DNA of 64,000 bases from Triplophysa rosa (Eukaryota; Chordata; Actinopteri; Cypriniformes; Nemacheilidae), in NCBI RefSeq assembly GCF_024868665.1, contig NC_079891.1:32277592-32341591 (forward strand), given 5' to 3'. The first letter of the stretch is position 1; every line of letters starts with the position of its first letter. The notes beneath the pieces were generated by a model that saw nothing but the letters and a program-made list of their open reading frames with translations, had not been told where the DNA came from and made no database searches. The position numbers and the translations under genes were made by a program. Of the stretch, positions 21,059-31,213 are shown piece by piece.

Positions 21059-21667
21059 GGAAAGATCACATCATATTTGTCACCAAGGAGGATCATGAAG
21101 CCCCCAGTAATGCTGAGCTTATTGAAGATGACCCTAATGATTCCGATGAGGATCACGGTAAGTTTTTTTTACATTTGCATTCTGACAAAAGATAAAGATA
21201 TCTATAAAAATTCCCCTGTGGGCTTCCTCAGACCTCAAAGTCTTAATAGAATTGGCTTTTAACAAGTACTGGAAGACAACATGTTCAAGAATGAATTCTC
21301 ACATTAAGAACAATGACTACATTTTTTATATGTAATTCTTTCAGGTCTTATTTTACCCAATGGGGAAATAAACTGGAACTTCCCGTGTCTGGGTGGTATG
21401 GTTAGCGGCCCCTGCGGACAGCAGTTCAAGGAAGTCTTTTGTTGTTTCTACTATAGCAAGGAGGAGGTAAAGGGGTCTGATTGTGTGGAAAACTTAAGGA
21501 GTTTTCAGGAATGTATGCAGAAATACCCTGAGCTCTATCCACAGGAGGATGACAAAGACAGCGCCCCCCTGGAGGGGCTGATACTACACCTACTGAATCC
21601 ACTTCAACATACTGTACCATCTCCTGATTCTGAATCAGCGGTCACAGAAAACCCAGCAGCTAGTTAA
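21059..21667 (+). CDS. CHCHD4/Mia40-like protein, 5' partial, two exons, CPC motif altered
   Basis: CHCHD4 (Mia40) is the intermembrane-space oxidoreductase that traps and oxidises incoming cysteine-rich mitochondrial proteins. Exon A (21059-21157, after AG) encodes [18 protein letters not shown] and on to SDEDHG. Exon B (21345-21667, after 'tctttcag') encodes [11 protein letters not shown] and onward to a TAA at 21665-21667. The intron is 187 bp, GT-AG, phase 1, placed where vertebrate CHCHD4 is split. The twin CX9C helices are present ([13 protein letters not shown] and [12 protein letters not shown]), as is the [12 protein letters not shown] segment. The expected redox motif CPC reads FPC (codon TTC, one base from TGC), and an extra cysteine adjoins the first CX9C (FCCF). 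The C-terminal tail after SAPLEG differs from the usual acidic form. The first exon is missing from view. Homology is certain; function is doubtful without the CPC cysteine, so this may be a diverged paralogue or a young pseudogene. Confidence 0.88.
21158..21344 (+). other. intron of the CHCHD4-like gene
   Basis: Begins 'gtaagttttttt' and ends with a pyrimidine-rich 'taattctttcag', a standard GT-AG intron that joins the two exons in frame (codon G|GT, glycine). Its presence argues against a processed retrocopy. Confidence 0.85.
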
Positions 21668-21675
21668 CATTATTG

Positions 21676-21681
21676 ATTAAA
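21676..21681 (+). promoter_or_regulatory. possible polyadenylation signal (ATTAAA)
   Basis: The variant hexamer ATTAAA lies 9 bases after the CHCHD4-like stop codon. That is unusually close for a 3' UTR, so it may be coincidental in AT-rich sequence. Confidence 0.2.
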
Positions 21682-21963
21682 CAATTTAATGAAGCAAAGT
21701 TCAATGACGGTGTGTTTGAAGGGATTTAGCTCAAAGGTTCTGTACCAGGTGCAAACAGTAGGGGGCAGAAGTAAACCAGAGCAGCCTTTCCTGCTAGCCT
21801 AGTGAATGCAAATATCCATTGCTGAGGTGGGGTGTGTTAACTAACGTTAAGGAGTGTTTATATGTCCGTTTTTGTCCCACAAACCATACTAACCTTGAGC
21901 AGGATTTAGATACATTTATAACTAAAGTTATCATCTGTTACAAAACAAGCCTGGTCAGCACAT

Positions 21964-22350
21964 TAAAGGCAGAATAGGTGATCCTGTCCAGAAATTTTTT
22001 TTGTCATGCCGGTTGGAAATCTCTTTACATCCCGATAGCCATCAATAAGTAAAGTGGTCCAATGATAATTTTATAATTATATATCGTCTGAGAAAGTATT
22101 TATATTTGGTCTGAACGCAATGATAGGTGGTGTGTACATTTTCAGTCAACGTATTTTGCATCCCACTGCACACCCTGTTCACGCAGACACCATACGTCAT
22201 CGGCCCGGTCACATACCAGGACACCGTGGGAGAATGGCAGAAAACAGCTGGAACCTAACTTTCCCCTTGATAAATGTGTGCAAGTTTGCAAGTGGCACTT
22301 GCAAAGGACAAACAAAAAGAAAGACTACCACGACTCAATCAGCAAAGAGG
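21964..22350 (+). repeat. dispersed repeat, copy 2
   Basis: Direct copy of 17864-18222 ('aggcagaataggtgatcctg', 'cagtcaacgtattttgcatc', 'acaaacaaaaagaaagacta'). It carries an extra 'tgtgcaagtttgcaagtggc' segment before the shared end, and lacks the palindromic insert of copy 1. Confidence 0.8.
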
Positions 22351-22477
22351 TGAAAGCAGAATTCCATTCGCTATTACCAAAATGCTATTAAACAATTTCA
22401 TAATAGTAAACATTATACTATAGTACTAAAAGTAATTGTTACTTGACAGAATTTAAAAGATTCGCCTTCTAGCTTAA

Positions 22478-22714
22478 AGGGATAGTTCACCCAAAAATTA
22501 TTTACTCACCTTCTTATGAGAAGAACGATGATGCCCATTGATTTGCATTGGTTTTGTATCCATAAAATAGAATTTAATGGGTACCGCCGTTGTTCAGTTA
22601 CTAACATCGTTCAAAACATCCTTTGTGTTCTGCAGAAAAAAAGTGATCAGGTTTGAAATGACAAGAAGGCGAGTAAACGATGACAGAATTTTCATTTGTG
22701 GGTGAACTATCCCT
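22478..22714 (+). mobile_element. palindromic TTAA-type MITE, short but complete
   Basis: Bordered by TTAA at 22474-22477 and 22715-22718. Inverted ends are 'agggatagttcaccc' and 'gggtgaactatccct'. It is internally deleted relative to the 313-337 bp copies, at 237 bp. Confidence 0.88.
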
Positions 22715-22718
22715 TTAA

Positions 22719-24360
22719 GGTTGCAATAACTAAAAACTTGATTTAGTTAAAATAAGTTACGTTACTCTTAGCATGTAATACTTTATCTGACTGTATGAGT
22801 TAAAAACAAAGGTAACACACTTAAGACATGAATCATATATTTCGATGGGTAACAAATAAAGAGAAAATGCTTTTATCAGAGCACTTTGCTTTTTAATGTT
22901 GTGTTAGCTAACACCTTCATCTTGTTGTATTGCATTTAGCAATTATAATGATTGGGTCTACGCAAAACCACTTAACATTTAATATTTATACATGTGTATA
23001 ACTGTGATTGCAAACACACAATTGACTTGCTCTTGAACATTCACGAAGCGGCTTGTCCTCCAAAGCAAAGTGTGCATTGCCAATATGGTCCATCATGGCA
23101 TAAAAAGATTAAAAATAGCCGCCAGGACAATGTCCAACCGAGACTTTTAACGGGTGAATCCACATTCATTCCTTCATTATTAACCATTTGATCGCCATCA
23201 TACATGTATCATGTGAAAGCAAACATGTTTGCAACACACAGGCAACATTGTACAATAAAGAACATACGATTCTGTTTTCCTCTGAGACCGAGTTTATTTT
23301 CCACTCTCTGAGATGCTGCTGGAATCTATCAAACTTGGGCTCTTACATAAATGTAGACATTATCATAACCTTAATATTGTTGGAAGAGTTGAAGCTTTAT
23401 ATTTCACTCGACTGGATAACCTCGCCTTCAGCTAGTACCCCCGCTGTGGTTGCTCACATGCAGGCGTCTTTTGGCCTCATACATCATGCATTAGGTGCTT
23501 TAGCTGCAAGGTGAGATGGGAAAGTCAGTACGGTGGAAATTAAATACAGTGGTTGAAACCACAACGTCAAGCATTGCTGTATAGTTGCCGTAATGGGCGG
23601 CATACTGTTTTTATATGGTAAACACCCTCATGAAGGTCAAAATGCCCCTAAAAATACATTAAAGGGGCCAAATATTGGACTGCTTATTTCTGACAGGTGT
23701 ATTTGAACAAATAGCTTTGGGCGCTAATGAGATCACAGTGTATCATTAGAGGCCGCCGGCCGCTCTCATTATTGTCTGCGCATACTGGTTAGAAATAATA
23801 TTGGGATGAGGGAGGAATCGGGGAGGAAGCTTTTTCGAATGCCCTTCTCAAGAGAAAACTCTCGGTCTATTCGCACATCATTATAAACCGAGATGCTTTC
23901 TCATCTTAAATCCATTCTCACGAGACTCCATGTGTGTAGGAGACATGCCAGTTTCTCGCAGCGTGGCATTTGTGCTCTCACACCTTTAGAAGGGAGTAAT
24001 TACATGCGGTATTGAGCGTGGTGAAAAAAGCTCTGGGAAAAAGTGTAAACCTGCCTCAGAATAGCTTATGCTCCAGAGGCGTCAAAAGAAATTTCACTTT
24101 TATATCTTGAATGTGGGAGATGCAGCGTATATCGTGTTGGCTGTGTTAACAGTGCATGTCATTTTGCCTTTAAATACAGCAGATCATGAAAGAGCACAGA
24201 GGGTACTGTAGTGTCATCCTTGCCTTAGTTATGGTTAGGCAAACATTATAACTATATGTGCAAATGGTCGATGACTTGTAGGGTTCAATTATATTAGAAA
24301 ATATAAATAGATATTCTAGTTGAACCAAATGTATTTATGCGAGTAATCACTCCATGATTC
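22719..24360. other. non-coding, nothing firmly recognised
   Basis: No gene or repeat boundary identified. The 23190-24080 part is of balanced composition and could include conserved non-coding sequence. Open frame 23188-23514 has no family resemblance. Confidence 0.35.
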
Positions 24361-24361
24361 T

Positions 24362-24600
24362 TTCCTCATTTTCTCATCCTCATGAAAGTCTAAACTTGAA
24401 TGACTTTCATTCTTCTGCAGAACACAAAAGAAGATATTTTGAAGAGTGTCGCTAACCAAACAACATTGGCTCCATTTTATAGACACAAACCTACCGAGGC
24501 ATTTCTCAAAATATCTTCTATTGTGTTCATAATACAGGTTTTGACTGATATGAGGCTGCATGATGATGACAGAATGTTTATTTGGTGTTTTGATGAAAGA
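24362..24600 (+). mobile_element. palindromic TTAA-type MITE, degenerate
   Basis: Central text is clear ('cttctgcagaacacaaaaga', 'gctaaccaaacaacattgg', 'aaaatatcttctattgtgt'). Outer ends have decayed ('tcattttctcatcctcatg' left, 'gatgatgacagaatg' right). Confidence 0.75.
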
Positions 24601-25050
24601 AATATTTGCAGTTCAACTGTATGTGTTTACACTCTTTGTCTTTCTCTAGTTTGTTTTGTGCAGTATGGGTTCTGATCTATGGGATGAAATTCATTTCAAA
24701 TTGATTAACAAATGCATGCACAGTCATCCGTGAACGTGATACAAGTTACACTTGTATTTTAGTATTCACAAACAAATGCCGTATGATTTGAATCTGTGAA
24801 ATTTAGATTGGAATAAACATGAGGCGATTTGTACAAATAGAGACAGATTTGTGAATACAATGTTTTATTTTGTGTTCATGTATAATCATTTTGCGCATAC
24901 CAATGAGAAGTTGTGCATTTGTGTATCCTGCAGCGCGCGTCCATTCATCCTGTTCTGTGCATTCGGATTTTGAGACGTTCTTTACGCGGTTTTGCATTAG
25001 ACAATCCACACACAAACAACTTCAGATCCACGCACACCGTGCATAAACTA

Positions 25051-26201
25051 CGGCCTACCACTAGATGGCAGTCTGACGGAGCGACGCAGAGGTTTGCGGC
25101 ATTGACTTTTTGATCAAAAAGTCAATGCAAAAAATGGCATTGACTAGACTTTTTCATTGTCCGTCATTTTGAACAACGTTATCGTTGTATTATTATAAAA
25201 AGTGTAAACATATTTTCAGTTCGTTTTGAAACTATTGCGAAACAGATTAGACGGTGGTGGGCGAATGGGCGAGAGTCATTTTGATGGATTACAATGAGGG
25301 CAATTTGTAATTCCCCTTTATCTCAAATTGGTAGCATCCAATCATTTCCTTTCATCAGAACGTGATCGCAAGTGACCGGAGGAAAGGGCGCATGTTTCCC
25401 GATTCATTACTCATAAACGTCTCGCCCATTCAGGAAAACGGGATCCGTGGAGGCTCGCGGTGCCGAGCCAGGCGCCGCGCGTGTATAAACAAGTCATTAG
25501 ACTATGCCGTCTCACCACCGTCTAATCTGTTTCGCCATAGTTTCAAAACAAACTGAAAATATTTTTACACTTTTCATAATAACACAACAATAACGTTGTT
25601 TGAGGATCTGATTCTGCAATGCATGCATCTGTCACTTAATCAGACACCCGCGTCGCGTGCTCACACATACACACAGGCGCGCACAGTGGTGCGGTGTTTA
25701 CAAACTTTTTTCCTTCAGAGAGAGAGATAGCGACTAGCGTTATTTTGGATAAACCTTAACTTTAAGTAAGGGGGAATGTTTCTCTGCGTCTTTTCCATTC
25801 AGTGAGTGGCAGAAGCACCACATAACAAATACAGCATCTTAAAGTAACTTGTAAGTAAATTAATAAATGATTACAAAACAGCGTTTTCAAGCACCTGTCA
25901 TTGTTACTGTTATGATTATAAACATTTGTCTGTAATTTTTGTTTTATGTCCGACAACAGAAACATTAAATATGTGAACGACTTTATTGGGTATTCAGTTT
26001 AGTAAGTTCAGAGAGTAAACGCATGTACATAGTGATGATGTCACAAACATGCTAATTAGCACGTAACATCAACCTTGGACCATAGTGACAGGTGAAAATA
26101 GATTATGACAGATTTTTTACGAGCCTAGTGAAAAAGTGTAGCGCAACCTCTGCCGCAAACCTCTGCGTCACTCCGTCAGACTGCCATATAGTGGTAGGCC
26201 G
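25051..26201. mobile_element. TIR element with nested hairpins
   Basis: Terminal inverted repeats of about 53 bp: the left edge 'cggcctaccactagatggc' to 'gcagaggtttgcggc' is matched in inverse at 26150-26201. Inside lies a second inverted repeat (25168-25262 with 25511-25605, sharing 'gaaacagattagacggtgg') and a third, inner pair ('gaatgggcgaga' at 25263 and its complement near 25425). No transposase and no clear target duplication. Length is 1151 bp. Confidence 0.72.
25100..25127. repeat. perfect 28-bp palindrome
   Basis: A perfect inverted sequence centred on TGATCA, at the inner edge of the left TIR of the 25051-26201 element. It would extrude a 14-bp arm with no loop. Confidence 0.9.
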
Positions 26202-26204
26202 GTA

Positions 26205-26545
26205 GGACTGGACGCCGGACTGGATACCGGCTGGGCAGGACTGGATGCCGGCTGCACAGGACTGGACGCCGGCTGCTGCACCGGCTGGGATGCCGGCTGG
26301 ATCACCGGCTGGGCTGTAGACAGTGACCCCCTCCTCGACTTCTTCTTCTTGGACCGGCCCACTCGACATGTGGCCGGCTGCAGAGAAGCGAGGGGAGACC
26401 CGGCTAGCTCCGTGCTGGACGAGTCGTGTTTTTCAGTTAGGGTTTTTGCTGTTCTTGTTTTACCTTTTGCCCCCACGTGGAAAGTCTTTTGTTAGATCTT
26501 TTGTAAGATCCTTAGTTATGTTTTTCCCCACCAAGGGTGTTAGTC
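26205..26545. repeat. GC-rich retroelement-like patch with short tandem units
   Basis: An abrupt GC-rich block carries imperfect tandem copies of 'ggactggacgccggctg' (26207-26310). It is followed by 'cttgttttaccttttgcccc' and 'cgtggaaagtc', which resemble in order the minus-strand text of the LTR at 60610-61201 ('ttgtttttgccccctcgtgg'). The block is open on both strands: minus 26168-26476 gives a Pro/Ser/Gln-rich peptide with KKKKSRR, plus gives a Gly/Asp/Trp-rich one. This is probably the 3' end of an LTR element; strand and family are uncertain. Confidence 0.4.
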
Positions 26546-26985
26546 GGCCCCTGTGATTGGTCTACCGCGAATGAGGCTCATGAGCTACAGTGTTTGGGGG
26601 AGAAGAGTGAAGTTTTCACGGGCAGTCCTAGCAAAACGTAGGTGGGGACAATATGTAGTGACGTAAATCTGTGGCGGTTCGCGACTCGGACTAGGGACGA
26701 CTCGTTTGCGTGATTCAGAGTCGACTCCCTTTTTTCCAAGCCAGTAACTTTGTTGTTCATTCAGCTTCGGATTTACAACTTGGCAGACTGCTTACTTTCA
26801 AACACTGCAACATTACACACTGCATGAAATGTAATTGTCATGATCTCATGTTATGTACTCTTTAAGTTAATATACATAAAAAACACAAACTAACACATTC
26901 TCACCGGTAAAGTGGAATTTCTTCAGGAATTTAAATATTTCATTTTTTTAGAGGCTGTGTGGTGTTGTTGCATCTTGAAAAACCA
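26546..26985. other. non-coding, nothing recognised
   Basis: No repeat edge or gene seen. Confidence 0.35.
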
Positions 26986-26989
26986 ACGT

Positions 26990-27195
26990 TCATGGTAATT
27001 TATAACTATTTTATGATGTGGCCAATTTGTACAATCTTATTTGTGTGTTTCAGTACGATTTGCTTTCATGCCAGTGACGGTTGCAGTTAGGGGCGGGCCT
27101 TCTACTAAACCAACGCTTTTGTACGATTCACATCATACAAGTTCATATTAATTAGCCACCATGTAAAATAGTTTCAAATTCTTGTAAGAACAGGC
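26990..27195. repeat. dispersed DNA-element fragment (GTACGAATT-type)
   Basis: 'catggtaatttataactatt' and 'aggggcgggcc' and 'ttagccaccatgtaaaatag' belong to the same diverged family as 1430-1895. Confidence 0.45.
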
Positions 27196-27215
27196 TGGAG
27201 AAACGATGTGGGCAC

Positions 27216-27521
27216 TTGAGCTGTCACCATACCAGATTTTCACGTTACGGTTATCGTGACCAACAGAATGAGTGGCAGTGATATTATCACGGTATTTCTT
27301 TCAATGGTTTTTAATGAACAAATAATGCTATCAGTTTAGTTCTGTGTTTACTCCTTTTTTTGGGCCAGGAAATCACAAATAAAATTTGAGTGATAAAATT
27401 AGGAAGAGAGTTTGTATTATTGTGGCTCTAAAGGCAAAACTTCAAACAGGTGGTGAATTATTTTACGATATTATCATAAATTTGTAATACCACGGTTGCC
27501 AGTATATTGTGACACCCCTAG
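27216..27521. mobile_element. hAT-type element (AGGGGTGTCAC terminus)
   Basis: Right end 'tattgtgacacccctag'; left end 'gagctgtcaccatacc' is its eroded inverse. The interior ('tattattgtggctctaaagg') matches the fragment at 37150-37320. Target duplication is unclear (GGCAC is shared near both ends). Confidence 0.68.
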
Positions 27522-28120
27522 CAGGCACATTGATGTGTCTTGACTGGTTGATGGTGACATCTACTAATGCATATCTATGTCATAGAGTATATTTTTAAAA
27601 GGCACCTCTTGAGGGAAAATATTATTTGTATTGTTTAAAGGTCGGGTAACACACGCAGTTTCTGCCAATCTCATATTAATCTTGAGTACCTATACAGTAG
27701 TATTGCATACGTCGCATCTTCGAAGAGTATTTAGTTTGATCAAATTTATAAAACAGAGATACAGTTGTACGATTATTTCCGGAAAAGACGAGCTGCTGGA
27801 GGCAGGCAGGGGGAACGGAACTACAGCATTAGCACACAATACATCATCGCAATAATCCCTTAGTGTTTTTTAAATTATGCACGTATGTGCTGATTGCCAA
27901 CAAAACACAGACATATGACTTAGTTTGACTTACCGTGTGCAGTTCATGTCCGGCATCTTTTAACACTGGGACCGCGCCATCTATCAGTTTCAAACGATCT
28001 CCAAATCCAGCGTTATATCCAGCATTTATATAACATCCATCACTGAAATGCCGTGAACAAACAAATGCACCTCAACCTCTCTCACTATCGCAAGAGTAAC
28101 AAGCTGCAGCTGCAGGCCCA

Positions 28121-28160
28121 CAGCGCAGCCAATCTTGACACAGCGCAGCCAATCTTGACA
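28121..28160 (+). repeat. perfect 20-bp tandem duplication
   Basis: The unit 'cagcgcagccaatcttgaca' occurs twice head to tail with no differences, suggesting a recent slip inside the older element. Confidence 0.95.
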
Positions 28161-28427
28161 AGCGGGTCTTCCTATCGCTCATTGATTGGCGCATGGGCGG
28201 GCTATTTCCTTGAGAATTGCCCAATAAAAGGAATAGGATCCCTGTTACGAAACAGAGATCCAGACTTATAAAATAGTTTCCGAAACAAGTTGGAGTGCTG
28301 GGGGAGTGTATCAAGCACAGAAATACGTCATACGTCCAACTCGTTTTTTAACAAGTTGACCATGATGAGCATGAGAAGCCAGCATGTTTAACAGTTGTTT
28401 TGCTTGTAGTCAATGTGTCTCATGTAC

Positions 28428-28490
28428 AGCTGCTTTGTAACAATGAAAATTGTAAAAGCGCTATATAAATAAAGTTGAGTTGAGTTGAGT
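28428..28490 (+). repeat. LINE 3' tail with (TTGAG)n
   Basis: 'aaaagcgctatataaataaa' followed by repeats of GTTGA is a familiar fish non-LTR 3' ending. It is nested in the 27639-28532 element just before its right terminus. Confidence 0.65.
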
Positions 28491-28539
28491 GTAAAGAAGT
28501 CAGAATGCATGACATAGCATGTTACCCGATCTTTAAAGT

Positions 28540-29930
28540 ATTGTGTAGACATACGCATGTTCAGATTCACTATAGTAGCTCACGCTGATGAACTATATGT
28601 GAACTATGCCAAGATAGAGGTCATTAATCTCAGGAAGGAAGTCTGCACCCAGTGTAATTTTAGAAAAATGTTAGCACTGTATTTTTGGTGCAAGAAACCT
28701 TGACTAATACTACCAAGTAGACTCCAGGGAAATATGCGTAGAATATTAGCCATTAAACACATGGTCATTATGTCAAAATGATGTCTAATAAAACTTCCTT
28801 CCTTTGTGCAAAACAAAGAGCGCTTTTTTTCTCCCGATGAGTCATACTGTATGATAGCTGAAAGACTGCACCGGTTTCATTACGAGAATTCATTTGCTTA
28901 TTGTTCCAGCTCAATCTCCTTCACTTGTGTTATGATGAGTCATCTCGTGGCAAACATAGCCGAGCTTGTCTGTATCTAAATAGATGTGAGAAAGCCATAG
29001 ACAGGATGAATATATGCCCTCATTTACTTGCTTTGTTTAATTGGGTCGCACATACTAGCATAACATGTTTGCTTTAGAGGGATGCGACCAATATGTAGAG
29101 TCTGTCTGTCGATATAAATTGCTATTGTATGCGTCCTTGCATCTTGAAACTACTTCATTGAGTTTGATTATAAATTCTATTAAAATTCTATTATATTGTA
29201 AAAATAAATTGTAAGTGCCCTTTTATTAAAAGTCACTAAAAAGTTGTTTGTCACTAAAGTGATGTTATTCTGTGAAAGTCCGTTTGTTGGTTGTGTGGTT
29301 ACATGTTCATGTATGCGCTGGAGTTGTTTCTTTAACTTTTATATAATTTTATATAAAGCTATTTTATATTTTAAGTATATATTCTGAATGACCAAGCCAG
29401 CTTGTGCCATCAAGTACTAGGCTCTGCTGAATTCTTTAAGAAAATGTGAAATCTCACAGTAGGGTCCTTGAAGTTTCCCCCTGTAATTTTGTCTCAGGGG
29501 ACGGAGGCCACAGCGAGACTGATGTTTTCCTCTCTAGATGGGCTGACTCAGGGGATTAAAGGAGAGAAAGCTCCAACTAACTCCTCTATTTCATCTTTCT
29601 GGGTCATGCTGATAAGCCCAACGTGTTGGTAATACATCTCATTAAAGAGCCGGAGGATTTGTCATAGACGAGAGTTCTTGGGCTAAATGTTTACTTTTAA
29701 TTTAGACCTAAATAAAGTAAAATGGGACTTAGATAATGATGTTTTATCTGTAATGAACGTGTTGTTGCTGAATTGTACGTTTGGGAATATGGCAGCCTGT
29801 TTTATTCTTAAATGTTTGATCAGCTTTATTTCTCATAGTAATGTTTTTATTGGGTTTTGTATCATTCATGTATTTTAGATCATCTAGAGAGTAATCGGTC
29901 ACATGACAACAATGACATTTGGTTTGATTA
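28540..29930. other. non-coding, AT-rich
   Basis: No recognised gene or repeat. Open frames at 28604 and 29687 show no family features. Confidence 0.45.
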
Positions 29931-29932
29931 AA

Positions 29933-30204
29933 CTGATAGTTTACAAAAAGAAAAACTTTGTCATCATTTACTCATCCTCTTGTCATTTCAAACCTGTTAG
30001 AATAGAAGATATTTAGAAAAATGTTAACTGGCCCCCATGTGCCGGTGCTGTTCGGTTATCAGCATTCTTCAAAATTCTTCAGCATTCTTCAAAATATCTA
30101 ACTTTGTGTTCTGCGCGAAGAAAGAAAGTAATACAGATTTGAAATTACAAGACGGTGTTGATAATAATACCACATGTTTTTATTTTTGGGTGAACTATCA
30201 CTTT
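29933..30204 (+). mobile_element. palindromic TTAA-type MITE, diverged
   Basis: 'tcatcatttactcatcctct', 'gtcatttcaaacctg' and the right end 'tttttgggtgaactatcac'. It contains a small internal duplication ('cagcattcttcaaaat' twice, 30060-30095). Confidence 0.78.
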
Positions 30205-30310
30205 TGTGTGCCATATTTAAATATATATTGTATGTGGATATAAATTGGTTTTCACAGATGTTCTGTTTTAAATATTGTCCCGTTCTTCAAATATGGCTTT
30301 AAAGGACTAT

Positions 30311-31205
30311 TAGGGATGGGTACCAAGAACCGGTACTTTTTTGGACCGGTACATAATTGGGTCGATACCAGAGTATCGATAAGCTTCATGACAAACGATA
30401 CTGTTATCGATACTTTTATCTTTTTTATCTCAGTGTATTCGGGTGTTAAATGGCGAATTAGAGGCTGCTGCCTGTCATTTTCCATCCCTGAATGATGTCC
30501 GAATGGCCGAAGTTTGCTCGACGTATGTGTGATATCTAGGGCCATATGATTTCCGCGGTGTATTTGTAATCTGCTTGTTTTGCGTGTTTATGAGTGAAAG
30601 AGTGGCATGGTTGCGCTTGTTGAGCTTGTCCGTCTGCGTTTCACAACTAGGAAGCTTCCGTCAAACACCCCTTTGCGGAAACCCGTCAAAATAAAAGTCC
30701 TTAATTTGCGAACAAGTTATAACATTGTTTTTAATAATTCGGCGTACATTTACTTACTTTAGTAAATTGAAGTAAATGTGCTAGTAAAATTATAAAAAAT
30801 AGTACATATAATTAAAAAAATATTACTTGCTTAGAAAATAGTACTTAAATTTATGTAGACCTAAAACCAGAAAGTAAAAAGAAATATGGTCTACCAGCCA
30901 AATAACCATAGTGATGTAAAGTAAATATGTTGAATTACATTATGATGTGCTCCTATGCACATCATAATGTAAGTGCACGTTATGTGGCATTTTCTGTTTG
31001 CTCAGAAGCATTTGTAAACTGCAGTTCTAAAGCTCAGCTGTAATAAAGAAACTTAACATGTTCTTTTCATCATTCAATCTTTTCACATCATGTGTTTTTG
31101 CATCAAATTATAGAGCGTAGTATCGATAACAGTATTGATAAGTACCCGTATCGATAAGCAGTATCGATATCGATATCGATAAAATCTTAACGATACCCAT
31201 CCCTA
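30311..31205. mobile_element. hAT-type element (TAGGGATGGGTA termini)
   Basis: Left end 'tagggatgggtacc', right end 'gatacccatcccta'. Target duplication AGGACTAT (30303-30310) and ACGACTAT (31206-31213), 7 of 8 bases. Both subterminal regions carry clusters of TATCGAT motifs ('cgataccagagtatcgata'; 'agtatcgatatcgatatcga'). Length is 895 bp, with no transposase. Confidence 0.87.
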
Positions 31206-31213
31206 ACGACTAT

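Larger units (their letters stand above)
27639..28532. mobile_element. TTAA-flanked TIR element carrying a LINE tail
   Basis: Inverted ends 'aggtcgggtaaca' and 'tgttacccgatct' border TTAA at 27635-27638 and 28533-28536. The interior includes a perfect 20-bp tandem duplication (28121-28160) and an inserted LINE 3' tail near 28428-28490. No transposase is seen in the 894 bp. Confidence 0.8.

Noticed and set aside
26168..26476. Pro/Ser/Gln-rich 102-codon minus frame with KKKKSRR as a gene
   Set aside because: Arises from GC-rich tandem units that are open on both strands; at most the tail of a retroelement.
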